Shown: one piece after another, positions 1 to 8,196 of the stretch
How the letters are laid out: every line of letters begins with the position of its first letter
Numbering within the stretch: the first letter of the stretch is position 1
Assembly: GCA_016714225.1 (NCBI GenBank)
Contig: JADJNS010000034.1
Location: 1-64,000, forward strand
Reading direction: 5' to 3'
DNA length: 64,000 bases
Source: Archangiaceae bacterium
GTDB lineage: Bacteria; Myxococcota; Myxococcia; Myxococcales; Myxococcaceae
Position numbers and translations under genes: made by a program
Notes under the pieces: generated by a model
Databases searched by the model: none
Told to the model about the DNA's origin: nothing
What the model saw: only the letters and a program-made list of their open reading frames with translations

Positions 1-1
1 C

Positions 2-1171
2 CTGCGCGACTACCTCGAGCGTGAAGTCGACGACAGCGCCATCGACGCCCACTGGGCGGCCGCTTCGAAGCGCCTCGATGCGGCCCGCCGGCCCGACGCG
101 CGAGTGGAGTCGCGCCGGCGACTCCGCCGCCGCCGCGGTACTCATCGTGGCGGGCGTCGCGCGAGTCACCCTGCGACTACACCCAGCAACCGCTCTCGCC
201 GGGGCAGGCCCTGCTCGCCGACGCGGCGACGGTGGCGGAGCAGCTGCCCGACGGCTCACAGGTCGAGCTCGCCTTCGGCGCCGGCGTGAAAGCTGGTGTC
301 GAGACGCCGCCGACCTGATCGAGATCGAGGTGAGCCGGGGGCACCGCGACGTTCGACGTGGTCAAGCGGCCCGCGCGGCGCTTCGTGGTGCGCGCCGACG
401 ACGTCACGGTCACGGTGGTAGGCACCCGCTTCACCGCCAGAAGCGCGACGCGCCGACACGGTCGAGGTCACCATCAGGCGCGGGCAGGTCGACGTGCGCG
501 CAGCGAAGTCCGCGTCAAGCGCCTCGCTGCCGGTGAGCAGTGGCGCAGGCGTTCGGTCGACGCCGCGAGCAGCGAAGGCGCTGCGCGAAAACCGATCATC
601 GGGGGCCTCGCCGACCCCCGCGGCTCAGACGTGGTCGAGGTCGAGCTCCCCGAAGGGCGACGCCCGGGCGCCAACGAGCCGAAGCCGCCCCGCCCGCACC
701 ACCGCCACAAGGTGCGGGTGCCGCGGCGCAAGGTGGCCGCGGCGCCGGCCGGGGGCGGCGGTACGACCTCGCCGGCCGCCACCGCCGAGACCTCCGACGC
801 CGACCTCTTGTTCGGAAAGACCCTCGCCGCGCGCAGCATGGCCCGCTGGTCGCTCGCGGCCGACTACGCCGACAAGTTTCTCGCCGCCTACCCCGACGAC
901 TCGCGCGCCGGGCTGATGGCGTTCGAGCTCAGGCGCATGCTCTCCGACCACCTCGGTCGGCCGGGCGCTACTGACCACCGCCTATGCCCGTGCGCGCAAG
1001 CTCGACCCCAAGGTGACTTCGTCGAAGCTGCTGGTGCGCTGGGCCCAGGCCGCCTACGCCGCGAACGACGTAGGCCAGTGCGAGCGGCTGCGCGACGAAT
1101 ACGTCAGCCGGTTTCGCGGCGGACAGTTCACCTCGACCGTCAAGGTGAGCTGCGGCCCGAGCGCCCCGTGA
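2..1171 (+). pseudogene. FecR-domain / TPR protein, frameshifted and 5'-truncated
   Basis: No single frame is open across this stretch, but pieces in different frames make one coherent protein. It starts with an N-terminal segment beginning LRDYLEREVDD, followed by a hydrophobic segment (AAAAVLIVAGVA) and a FecR-like part (GQALLADAATVAEQLPDG, then VVKRPARRFVVRADDV and VGTRF). A linker follows, then a TPR-like tail (SLAADYADKFLAAYPDDSRA; LLVRWAQAAYAANDVGQC) ending at TGA 1169-1171. FecR proteins are membrane regulators that usually pair with an ECF sigma factor, and the FecR-TPR layout is common in Myxococcota. The coding strand changes frame several times within 1.1 kb, near positions 120, 180, 330, 450 and 960. 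This looks like sequencing indels near a contig end, although true decay cannot be excluded. The 5' end lies outside the window. Confidence 0.6.
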
Positions 1172-2051
1172 GCCTCTTCGCGTGCACCTGGCTGGCGCTG
1201 GCCGCCGTGCCGTGCACCGAGCGCGGGGTGGTGCTCTTCGACTCGGGCCCGGGCCCCGACGACGCCACGCGACAGGCCATCGCCGAGCAGCTGCGGGTCG
1301 AGCTGTCGGCGCTAGTACCAGCGCTGCGACGACGGCCTGCCGCCCACGCAGGTCTCGTACCGCTGGTGGTCGCCGCAGCGCGGTGACCTTGCAGGTGACG
1401 GCGCAGGGCCGCACCCGCACCATCGAGCGCGAACCGAGCGCGCTGCCGCTCGCGGTGGCGGTGTTCACGGCCGAGCTGCTGCGCGACCCCTTGAGGGCAG
1501 ACCCCGAGCCGGCGGTCGAAGGCGTCGCGGGTGCTGCGGAGCCGCAGGCCCAGCCCGGGGTTGGCGGCTGGCCGCGGTGAGCGGTGCTCTTCTCGCAGGG
1601 GCCACCGTGCTGGGCGGCGGCTCGCTCGAGCTGCGCAAGAGCTGGTCGCGGCTGTGGATGGGGTGGCCGCGGGCGCGGTGGAGCGGCGCCGGCGTCGAGC
1701 CCGTCGGGCGTGGTGCGCACCTGGGGCCTGACCGGCCGGCTGCTCGGCGGAGCCCGGCTGTTCGGCACCGAGCGTCTGGCCGTCGAGCTGGGAGCCGAGC
1801 TGCTGGCCCTCGCGCTCAAGGTCGACGGCCTCTCGCGCTCGAGCGCGACCGGGCGCTCGAGCTGGAGCCCCTCGGTCGCGGCCCGGCTCGGGCCTGGCCT
1901 GCGCGGCGAGCTGGGCCAGCTGGCCCTGGGCCTCTCGGCAGGCGTCGGCTACTGGCTGCCCGGCCTGGCCGTCGTCGACGGCACGCAGTCGGTGCGAGGG
2001 GGTGTGGGGCGTCGAGGGCTGGGTTCACTGCGCCGCGGGCGTGGCCTGGTA
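1168..2051 (+). pseudogene. Envelope-protein-like gene with several frameshifts
   Basis: A GTG at 1168 overlaps the stop of the upstream gene (GTGA) and opens a signal-like segment (SLFACTWLALAAVPC). It continues with FDSGPGPDDATRQAIAEQLR. The coding signal then jumps frame near 1312, near 1385 (LPLAVAVFTAELL), near 1580 (VSGALLAGATVLGGGSLEL) and near 1735 (LTGRLLGGARLFGTERLAVE), ending at TAG 2049-2051. The second half has alternating hydrophobic and Gly-rich strands, like the outer-membrane proteins often encoded after FecR/TPR genes in Myxococcota. The family is not recognised. As with the upstream gene, clustered indels at the start of the contig are the likeliest cause. Confidence 0.45.
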
Positions 2052-2063
2052 GACGCGAACGGC

Positions 2064-2813
2064 CTACCGGCCCGAGAAGAACGCCTCGGTCTCTTCGTTG
2101 GCCCGCGCGGTCTGCTGCTCCCAGCCGAGGGTCCCGGCGGCGTCGAAGAACTGGTGGGTGTACAGGGCGAAGTCGCGGTGGTTGCCGCCCGGGAAGGTCG
2201 TGTAGCGGGTGGTCGAGGGGAGCTTCGACCGCGCCTCGTCGAGCTTCTCTCGTGGCAGCAGGCCATCGCGGTCGCCCCACAGAAACAGCACCGGCACTTC
2301 GAGGTCCGAGAAGTCGCGCGGCATCGCCGCCGCCCACAGCGCCACCGCGCGCACCACCGGAGCGTGCCGGCGCACCAGCTCGAGGCCGGCGAGGCCTCCC
2401 ATCGAATGGCCGATCACGAACCAGTCTTTCACCGCAAACCCGGCCAGCCGGGCCGCCGCGCCGTCGACGCCGAGAATCGACAGGCGCATCGGCGCCGCGG
2501 GCAAGAACACCGTGTAGCCCCGGTCAGCGAAGAAGGCCGCGGTGCGCGCGTAGCTGAGAGGCTTGATGAGCGCCCCGGGCATGATGAGCAGCCCGTGGCC
2601 GTTCGGTGTGCTCGGGGTGAAGCTCAGGCTGCCATCGTCAGCCTCGTGAAAGGCGATGCCCGCACGGGCGGTGAAGCGGGCGGCCTCGGGTCGGGGCTGG
2701 CCGTCGATCTGGTACCAGCCCACCAGGGCCAGCAGCGTGACCGCCACCAGCGAGAGCAACGCCCAGCTGGCCTTGCGCAGCACGCGGTCGATTCTGTCAT
2801 GCGCCGCGAGCAA
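2064..2813 (-). CDS. Membrane-anchored alpha/beta hydrolase
   Basis: This 249-residue protein has one N-terminal membrane segment (about residues 16-34) and then an alpha/beta-hydrolase fold. The nucleophile elbow is GHSMGG with Ser137. The acid is probably in LWGDRDG (residues 179-184) and the base is His212 in FPGGNHRDF. The fold matches the BAAT/dienelactone-hydrolase-like group of serine esterases, thioesterases and lipases; the substrate cannot be read from sequence. The frame opens with TTG at 2813, and an in-frame GTG at 2783 is an alternative that would shorten the cytoplasmic tail. It follows the KAS III gene by 35 bp on the same strand. It could therefore be the last gene of the acyl-chain cluster and release or edit its product (inference). 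Confidence 0.85.
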   Translation of the reverse strand: MLAAHDRIDRVLRKASWALLSLVAVTLLALVGWYQIDGQPRPEAARFTARAGIAFHEADDGSLSFTPSTPNGHGLLIMPGALIKPLSYARTAAFFADRGYTVFLPAAPMRLSILGVDGAAARLAGFAVKDWFVIGHSMGGLAGLELVRRHAPVVRAVALWAAAMPRDFSDLEVPVLFLWGDRDGLLPREKLDEARSKLPSTTRYTTFPGGNHRDFALYTHQFFDAAGTLGWEQQTARANEETEAFFSGR

Positions 2814-2848
2814 TCGACGACGATTCGATTTTCACCGCGGTGCGGCGT

Positions 2849-3832
2849 CTAGAGCTGCAGCAGCGCGGCCCCGGCGGTGTAGCCGGCGCCGGCGGTGACC
2901 AGCAGCACGCGCATGCCCGGCCGGGCAGCGCCCGTGCGTATGGCCTCGTCGAGCGCGATGGCGCAGGTGGCGCCCGAGACGTTGCCGATGCGGTCGACGT
3001 TGATGAAGAGCTTCTGAGGGGGCAGGCGGGCGACGCGCGCGAGGCGGTCGAGAATGCGCTTGTTCGGCTGGTGCGGCACCACCAGGTCGACGTCGTCGAA
3101 CGTCTGGCCCAGCGCCGACAGCAGCTGCTCGGCGGTGGCCACCATGCCCTCGACGGCGGCGAGGTAGACCTGGGGGCCCTCGGCCATCGCAATGAACGCC
3201 GACCCGCCCTTGTCGCGCGAGCCTCCGCCCGGCACGTAGACCGAGCGCGCGCCGCTGCCGTCGACGAGCAGGCCGATGCCGAGCAGGCCCTCGCCGCTCG
3301 GGCCGGAGGTCAGCACCGCCGCGCCGGCGCCGTCTCCGAACAGCGCGGCCGTGGCGCGGTCGGTAGGGTCGAGCCAGCGCGAGCGCACGTCGGCGGCCAC
3401 CGCCAGCACGCAGCGGTCTCCAGTCGCGATGGCGCGCGCGCCCAGCTCGAGCGCGAACAAGAACCCGCTGCACGACGCGGCGACGTCGAATGCGGGTATC
3501 GGCGAGAGCCCCAGCTGCTGCTGCACGAAGCACGCGGTCGAGGGGCTCAGGTGGTCGGGCGAGACGGTCGCGACGATGAGCCGGTCGACCGCGCTCGCCG
3601 GCTGCCCGGCCTGGGCCAGCGCGGCGCGCGCGGCGTGCACCGCCAGGTCGCTGGTCGCTTCACCGGGCGCGGCCCAGTGGCGGCGGGCGATGCCCGACAG
3701 CCGAACGATTTCGTCTTCGCTCAGCCCCGCGCCCAAGGCCACCACCTCGGCGTTGGTGACCACGCGCTCGGGCAGGTAGGCGCCGGTGCCGGCCAGCTTG
3801 ATGCCCACGCCCTGCGGCACGAAGACCTTCAC
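2849..3832 (-). CDS. 3-oxoacyl-ACP synthase III family protein (KAS III, copy B)
   Basis: The protein has 327 residues, the usual KAS III length. The thiolase-fold triad is complete: Cys121 in AASCSGFLFALE, His254 in VPHQPNKRI and Asn284 in RIGNVSGAT. Family enzymes condense an acyl-CoA or activated acyl group with malonyl-ACP or a similar acceptor in the cytoplasm. The GTG start at 3832 overlaps the stop of the ACP gene (GTGA), which fixes the start and implies translational coupling. It is the fourth gene of a KAS III, AMP ligase, ACP, KAS III series. The divergent second KAS III and the dedicated ACP argue for a specialised pathway rather than housekeeping fatty-acid initiation. The product is unknown. 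Confidence 0.92.
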   Translation of the reverse strand: MKVFVPQGVGIKLAGTGAYLPERVVTNAEVVALGAGLSEDEIVRLSGIARRHWAAPGEATSDLAVHAARAALAQAGQPASAVDRLIVATVSPDHLSPSTACFVQQQLGLSPIPAFDVAASCSGFLFALELGARAIATGDRCVLAVAADVRSRWLDPTDRATAALFGDGAGAAVLTSGPSGEGLLGIGLLVDGSGARSVYVPGGGSRDKGGSAFIAMAEGPQVYLAAVEGMVATAEQLLSALGQTFDDVDLVVPHQPNKRILDRLARVARLPPQKLFINVDRIGNVSGATCAIALDEAIRTGAARPGMRVLLVTAGAGYTAGAALLQL

Positions 3833-4047
3833 GCGGCGCGCCCCCGCTCGACGTAATCGACCAGGCGGCCCAGGGTGCCGAAGTTCTCGGGCGTGACGTC
3901 GGCGGCGCGCACCCGAATGCCGAACGCGTCTTCGATGGCCTCGGCGAGCATCACCAGCTCGAGCGACTCGAGCACCAGCGGCTCGTCGCGCCCGGTCACC
4001 TCGACGTGCGCCTCGACCAGCTCGCGCAGCCGGGCCTCGGTGCTCAT
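3829..4047 (-). CDS. Acyl carrier protein
   Basis: This 72-residue acidic protein has the four-helix carrier-protein pattern. The predicted 4'-phosphopantetheine attachment site is Ser28 in LVLESLELV, where the usual DSL is replaced by ESL. The C-terminal half (EAIEDAFGIRV; TLGRLVDYVE) is typical of stand-alone ACPs. The ATG at 4047 overlaps the ligase stop (ATGA), and the gene's own stop overlaps the downstream KAS III start. It therefore sits physically between the enzyme that probably loads it and the synthase that probably uses it. The Glu in place of Asp before the serine is also found in some real carriers, so I treat it as functional. Confidence 0.9.
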   Translation of the reverse strand: MSTEARLRELVEAHVEVTGRDEPLVLESLELVMLAEAIEDAFGIRVRAADVTPENFGTLGRLVDYVERGRAA

Positions 4048-5321
4048 GACTGCTCCGCCAGCGCCCGCAGCGCGGCGCGGTCGACCTTGCCGTTCGCGGT
4101 GCGCGGAAACGCAGTGAGCGAGACGACCTTTGCGGGCCGCTGCTGCGGCGGCAGGGCACGCCCGCGGTCGCGCACCGGCTTGGGGTCGCCCTCGACGAAG
4201 GCCACCAGCCGGGTGCCCAGCGCCTCGTCGGGAACCGCGACCAGCTCGACGTCGCCGAGCGCCGCACCGACCTGCGCGAGGCTCACCCGCTCGCCGGCGA
4301 CCTTCACCACCCCGTCGGTGCGGCCCTCGAGGTAGATGAAGCCGCTCTCGTCGACGTAGCCGAGGTCTCCGGTGCGCAGCGTGCCGTCGGGCGCGAGCAC
4401 CCGGGCGGTGGCCTCGAGGTCTCGGTGGTACCCCAGCATCACCGACGGCCCCCGCACCGCCAGCTCACCGGTCATGCCGGGCGGCAGCGGTGCTCCCGAC
4501 GGCGAGAGGGCGAGCACCTCGAGCCCGGGCAGCGCGCAGCCGACCGAGCCGTACGTGAACGCCGGGTGCGCATCGGAGATGGCGGCCACCCGTGGAGACG
4601 CCTCGGTGAGCCCGTACTGGTTGAACAGCCGCACCCCGGGAAACGCGGCGTGCACGAGCCTCACCGTGTCGGCCGAGAGCTTGCCGCCCGCCGAGGCGAG
4701 GTACCCGAGCCGGGCGCGCGAGGGCGCCTCGAGCTGGGTCTTGGCGAGCCGCCGCAGCGCGGTGGGCACCGACGACAACCCCACCGGCCGCCCGATGCGC
4801 GAGATGGCCTCGAGCTGCTCGCCCACGTACGGCAAGCCGTCGAGCAGCCACACCGTGCCGCCCGCGTGCAGGGTGGTGAGCGCCTGGCCGACCAGCGCGT
4901 AGCTGTAGTGCAGCGGCAACAGCAGCGCGGTGTCGGACACCTCGGCCACCGGCAGGTAGGTGAGAATCGCCTCGACGTTCGCGCGCAGCCCCGCGCCCGA
5001 CAGCAGCACGCCCTTGGGCGCCGCGGTCGAGCCCGACGTGTAGAGCAGCAGCGCGGCGCCGCCGGAGATGACCGCCGACGCCTCGGCCGGGCCCGAGCTC
5101 ACCGCCGCGACCGCCCCGGCGTGCCATGCCGCGAGCGCCTCGACCAGCAGCGCCTCGGGTGCGGCGGGCAGCGGCACCAACGCCTGGGGCCTCAGCGCTT
5201 CGGCGCGGGCGAGCACGCGCGCCTTGAGCGCGCGGTAGCTCTCAGTGCGCCCGTCGGGGAAGCCGAGCGCCGCGGCCGAGTCGGCGCCGCCCAGGGTGAA
5301 GTCGAGCCCCAGCGGGTTCAC
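4044..5321 (-). CDS. AMP-dependent acyl synthetase/ligase (ANL family)
   Basis: The 425-residue product is shorter than usual acyl-CoA ligases (about 500-550) because the N-terminal lobe is reduced. The core adenylation motifs are present: phosphate loop LLYTSGSTAAPKGV, NQYGLTEASP, the GDLGYVDESGFIYLEGR hinge and the C-terminal catalytic Lys in RTANGKVDR. These enzymes activate a carboxylic acid as acyl-AMP and pass it to CoA or a carrier. With an ACP gene directly downstream, loading of that ACP is the natural inference. The GTG start at 5321 overlaps the upstream KAS III stop (GTGA); a GTG one codon earlier is possible. The acid it activates cannot be deduced. Confidence 0.88.
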   Translation of the reverse strand: MNPLGLDFTLGGADSAAALGFPDGRTESYRALKARVLARAEALRPQALVPLPAAPEALLVEALAAWHAGAVAAVSSGPAEASAVISGGAALLLYTSGSTAAPKGVLLSGAGLRANVEAILTYLPVAEVSDTALLLPLHYSYALVGQALTTLHAGGTVWLLDGLPYVGEQLEAISRIGRPVGLSSVPTALRRLAKTQLEAPSRARLGYLASAGGKLSADTVRLVHAAFPGVRLFNQYGLTEASPRVAAISDAHPAFTYGSVGCALPGLEVLALSPSGAPLPPGMTGELAVRGPSVMLGYHRDLEATARVLAPDGTLRTGDLGYVDESGFIYLEGRTDGVVKVAGERVSLAQVGAALGDVELVAVPDEALGTRLVAFVEGDPKPVRDRGRALPPQQRPAKVVSLTAFPRTANGKVDRAALRALAEQS

Positions 5322-6355
5322 CACGTCAGCACCGCGGCGCCCCACGACATGCCGCCGCCGACCGCCGCGGTCAGCACCCGGTCTTTGGCGCGCAGGGTCG
5401 GCATCGCCTCGACCAGCGCCACCAGCCAACCGGCGGCGCCGATGTTCGCGTGGCGCTCGACGTTCACGAAGGTGCGGGGGCGCCCCAGGTCGGCCGAGAG
5501 CCGCTCGATGAGCGGGCGGCTGGTCTGGTGGGGCACGAAGAGCGCGAGCTGGGCCTGGGTGAGCCGCGCGCGGGCCAGCACCGCGCCGATGGCCTCGGCG
5601 TACTTCGCGGGCACCAGCGCGGTGAGCGCGTCGGGAGCCCCGGTCAGCACGTAGCCGCCGCGGTCGATTTCGTCGTGCGTGGGAGGCAGCGCTCCGTCGG
5701 TGGTGATGAGCGCCGCCAGCGCCCCGTCGGTCTTGAGGAAGACCGCGTCGAGCGAGGCGCCCTGGCGCTCGCCGACCACCAGCGCGCCGGCCCCGTCTCC
5801 CAGCGAGAGCGCGGCCAGCTTGCTGCCGGGCGGTATCACCTTCGAGAACGTGTCGGCGCCGACGATGAGCACCGGCCCGGCGCCCGCGGCCACGTACAGC
5901 GCGGCGGTGGCGAGGGCGAACAGCCCACCCGAGCAGCCGGTGCGCGTGTCCATCGCGGCGCACGAGGCGCCGAGCGCCTGGGCCACCGCGGCCGAGAGCG
6001 TCGACGACATGCGGTGCGGAGTCGACGTGGCGCAGAGCACCAGACCGAGCCGCGCGGCGTCGACCCCGGCAGCGCTCAGCGCCCGCTGGGCCGCCTCGAC
6101 CGAGAGCGAGAGCACGCTGGCCTCGCGCCGGTGGTCGAGCGGTTCGCCGGGCAGGTGGCTCCAGGCGCGGCGCTGCACGCCCATGGTCTTCTCGAGGCTC
6201 TGACCCACGAACGTAAGCTCGGCGTCGTCGGGGGTGCGGCCGGGCCACAGCGTGGCACGCAGGCGGGTGAGCACCTCGACGTTGCTGAGCTCGAGCGGGG
6301 GAAACGCGGCGCCACCGCCCAGCACGCCCACACCCGGAATCGGACCCAGCTCCAC
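5318..6355 (-). CDS. 3-oxoacyl-ACP synthase III family protein (KAS III, copy A)
   Basis: This 345-residue thiolase-fold enzyme is only distantly similar to copy B downstream. Its triad is complete: Cys141 in DTRTGCSGGLFAL, His276 in FVPHQTSRPL and Asn304 in RHANIGAAG. The cysteine context (TGCSGG) differs from classical FabH and resembles specialised KAS III-like synthases of secondary metabolism. The GTG start at 6355 lies only 27 bp from the divergent reductase start. A downstream start such as GTG at residue 9 is possible and would give more promoter room. It is the first gene of the four-gene overlapping series. Whether copies A and B act in sequence or as a heteromer is unknown. Confidence 0.9.
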   Translation of the reverse strand: MELGPIPGVGVLGGGAAFPPLELSNVEVLTRLRATLWPGRTPDDAELTFVGQSLEKTMGVQRRAWSHLPGEPLDHRREASVLSLSVEAAQRALSAAGVDAARLGLVLCATSTPHRMSSTLSAAVAQALGASCAAMDTRTGCSGGLFALATAALYVAAGAGPVLIVGADTFSKVIPPGSKLAALSLGDGAGALVVGERQGASLDAVFLKTDGALAALITTDGALPPTHDEIDRGGYVLTGAPDALTALVPAKYAEAIGAVLARARLTQAQLALFVPHQTSRPLIERLSADLGRPRTFVNVERHANIGAAGWLVALVEAMPTLRAKDRVLTAAVGGGMSWGAAVLTW

Positions 6356-6382
6356 GTGGACTAAGACGATATCCTACGCGGC

Positions 6383-7153
6383 ATGGACCTCGGTATCTCC
6401 GGACGCGTGGCGTTGGTGGCCGGGGCCAGCCGCGGCATCGGCCGCGCGGTGGCGCGGGCGCTGGCCCGTGAAGGCTGCGACGTGGCGCTGCTGGCCCGCT
6501 CGGTCGACGCGCTCGAGGCCGCGGCGGTCGAGCTGCGGGGCCTGGGGCGGAAGGCGGCCGTCTTGCCCTGCGACCTCACCGACCTGGGGGCGCTCAGAGA
6601 GGCGTACGAGCGCGCGTCGAGCACGCTCGGGCCGCCGACGCTGCTGGTGCTCTCGGCGGCGGCGGTCTACGCGCCGAAGAAGCTGCATTTTCTCGAGCCG
6701 GCCGAGGTGCGCGCGGCGCTCGACACCGACCTCGCCTCGGCCGTCGAGCTGTGCCGCCTCGCGCTGCCGGCGATGATGGACGCACGCTTCGGCCGGGTGG
6801 TGGCGCTGGGCAGCGTGGCGGCCCGCAGCGGCGTCTCGGGCGGCGCGCTCTACGCGGCGGCCAAGGCCGGCCTCGAGGGCCTGATGCGCGGGCTGGCGGT
6901 CGACTACTCGCGGCGCGGCATCACCGCGAACGTGGTCTCGGTGGCGTTCGCCGACTCTGAGCGGCTGCGCGGGCGCGTAGGAGAAGACGTGTCGGCCCGC
7001 GAGCGGCTGGTCGAGGCGACCGCCACGCGACGCATACCCACCGTCGACGAGATCGCCGACGTGGTGACGTTCGTCTGCTCGACCCGCGCGGCGAGCATCA
7101 CCGGGGCGGTGGTCGACGCGACCGCCGGCGGCCACCTCAACAACCTGTGGTGA
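6383..7153 (+). CDS. Short-chain dehydrogenase/reductase (FabG-like)
   Basis: This 256-residue classical SDR has the cofactor motif GASRGIG (residues 14-20) and the catalytic Ser144, Tyr157 and Lys161 (YAAAK). The length and C-terminus (ITGAVVDATAGG) match FabG-type 3-oxoacyl-ACP reductases, although NADPH and substrate preference cannot be assigned. It starts with ATG 27 bp from the divergent KAS III gene, which places it functionally with the acyl-chain cluster: synthase, carrier, ligase and keto reductase. Its stop overlaps the start of the next gene (GTGA at 7150-7153), so the two are probably co-translated. Confidence 0.92.
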   Translation: MDLGISGRVALVAGASRGIGRAVARALAREGCDVALLARSVDALEAAAVELRGLGRKAAVLPCDLTDLGALREAYERASSTLGPPTLLVLSAAAVYAPKKLHFLEPAEVRAALDTDLASAVELCRLALPAMMDARFGRVVALGSVAARSGVSGGALYAAAKAGLEGLMRGLAVDYSRRGITANVVSVAFADSERLRGRVGEDVSARERLVEATATRRIPTVDEIADVVTFVCSTRAASITGAVVDATAGGHLNNLW

Positions 7154-8196
7154 CCTCGAGCGTGCCCTCTTCCGGCTTCATCGTCAGCCCGCGCTACGAC
7201 ACGCTGCTGTTCACCGCCAGCCTCGCCGCGCCGCTGGTGCTCTGGGCCGCGTTCTCGCTGGGGCTGATGACCGGTGTCGCGGTGTACGTGGCGTTTCAGC
7301 TGGTCTTCAACCTGCCCCACAACTTCCAGACGTGGACGATGTCGGTGCTCGACGAAGAAGACCGCGCGAAGAACGGGCGCCGCTATGCGGTCGCGGCCCT
7401 CGTCATCATGCTCGCGCTGGCGGTGCCGATGGTGCTCTCGCCCGACGGTGTCTACCCGTGGGTGCGCGACGCGCTCATCTACTGGGGCTACTACCACCTG
7501 GTTCGGCAGCACTACGGCTTCCAGCGCCTCTACGAGCGCAAGATGGGCGGCGTCAGCGACCGCGAGTCGTGGTGGTACGGGCGATACCTCGACGCGGTCA
7601 GCTACCTGCCGCTGCTGATTCGCTTTCGCGACCCCGAGCTGATGACCATTCGGGTGGGAGAGAGCGCGTCGACCCTTCACCACCCTGCGCTGCCGGGGCC
7701 GGTGGCGCTGGGCCTGCTCGGCGTCTACGGCGCCGCCATCGTCGCTGCGGCGGTGCACCACGCGTGGGCGGCGGCGCGCGGGCGCAAGGTCTGGGTGCCG
7801 CGCGCGCTGCTGCTGTTGTCGGTGACCGCCTGCTTCGCGCTCGCCGCGCTGGTGGTCAGCGACCTCATCGTGGCGATCGCCATCGTCACCACGTTTCACA
7901 ACATTCAGTACCTGGGCCTGGTCTGGTTTCACAACCGCAACCGGGCCGACGCGCAACAGACCCACGGCAACGCGCCCATCGGGTGGCTCGCGGCGCGGCG
8001 CTTCGCGCTCTACGCGGCGGTCTCCATCGTCTACGGCCTCATCATCTTCGCGCCGCGCGCCGCCATTCGCGGCACCCGGCTGGCCGAGCTGCCGCTGGGG
8101 CTCGTGGTCGCGCTTCACTACTACGTCGACGCGCGGCTCTGGCGCTTCAAGGACTACCCCAAGCGGGGCGCCTGGCTGTTGCTCAAGAAGACGTAG
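7150..8196 (+). CDS. Polytopic membrane protein rich in conserved-looking His
   Basis: The 348-residue protein has about eight hydrophobic segments. Histidines sit in or next to membrane segments: NLPHNFQTW, YHLVRQHYGF, TTFHNIQYLGLVWFHNRNR and ALHYYVD. Clusters like these bind di-iron or other metals in membrane desaturases, hydroxylases and Brp/Blh-type dioxygenases, but I cannot place this protein in any of those families. The GTG at 7150 overlaps the SDR stop; a GTG at 7147 is equally possible. Context suggests it modifies the acyl product in the membrane (inference). Its last 43 bases overlap the convergent MFS gene. Confidence 0.75.
   Translation: MTSSVPSSGFIVSPRYDTLLFTASLAAPLVLWAAFSLGLMTGVAVYVAFQLVFNLPHNFQTWTMSVLDEEDRAKNGRRYAVAALVIMLALAVPMVLSPDGVYPWVRDALIYWGYYHLVRQHYGFQRLYERKMGGVSDRESWWYGRYLDAVSYLPLLIRFRDPELMTIRVGESASTLHHPALPGPVALGLLGVYGAAIVAAAVHHAWAAARGRKVWVPRALLLLSVTACFALAALVVSDLIVAIAIVTTFHNIQYLGLVWFHNRNRADAQQTHGNAPIGWLAARRFALYAAVSIVYGLIIFAPRAAIRGTRLAELPLGLVVALHYYVDARLWRFKDYPKRGAWLLLKKT

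Noticed and set aside
4044..5321. The AMP ligase as the p-coumaroyl-CoA ligase that supplies the photoactive-yellow-protein homologue
   Set aside because: The ligase is 57 kb away, sits inside an ACP/KAS cluster and no tyrosine ammonia-lyase is in the window.
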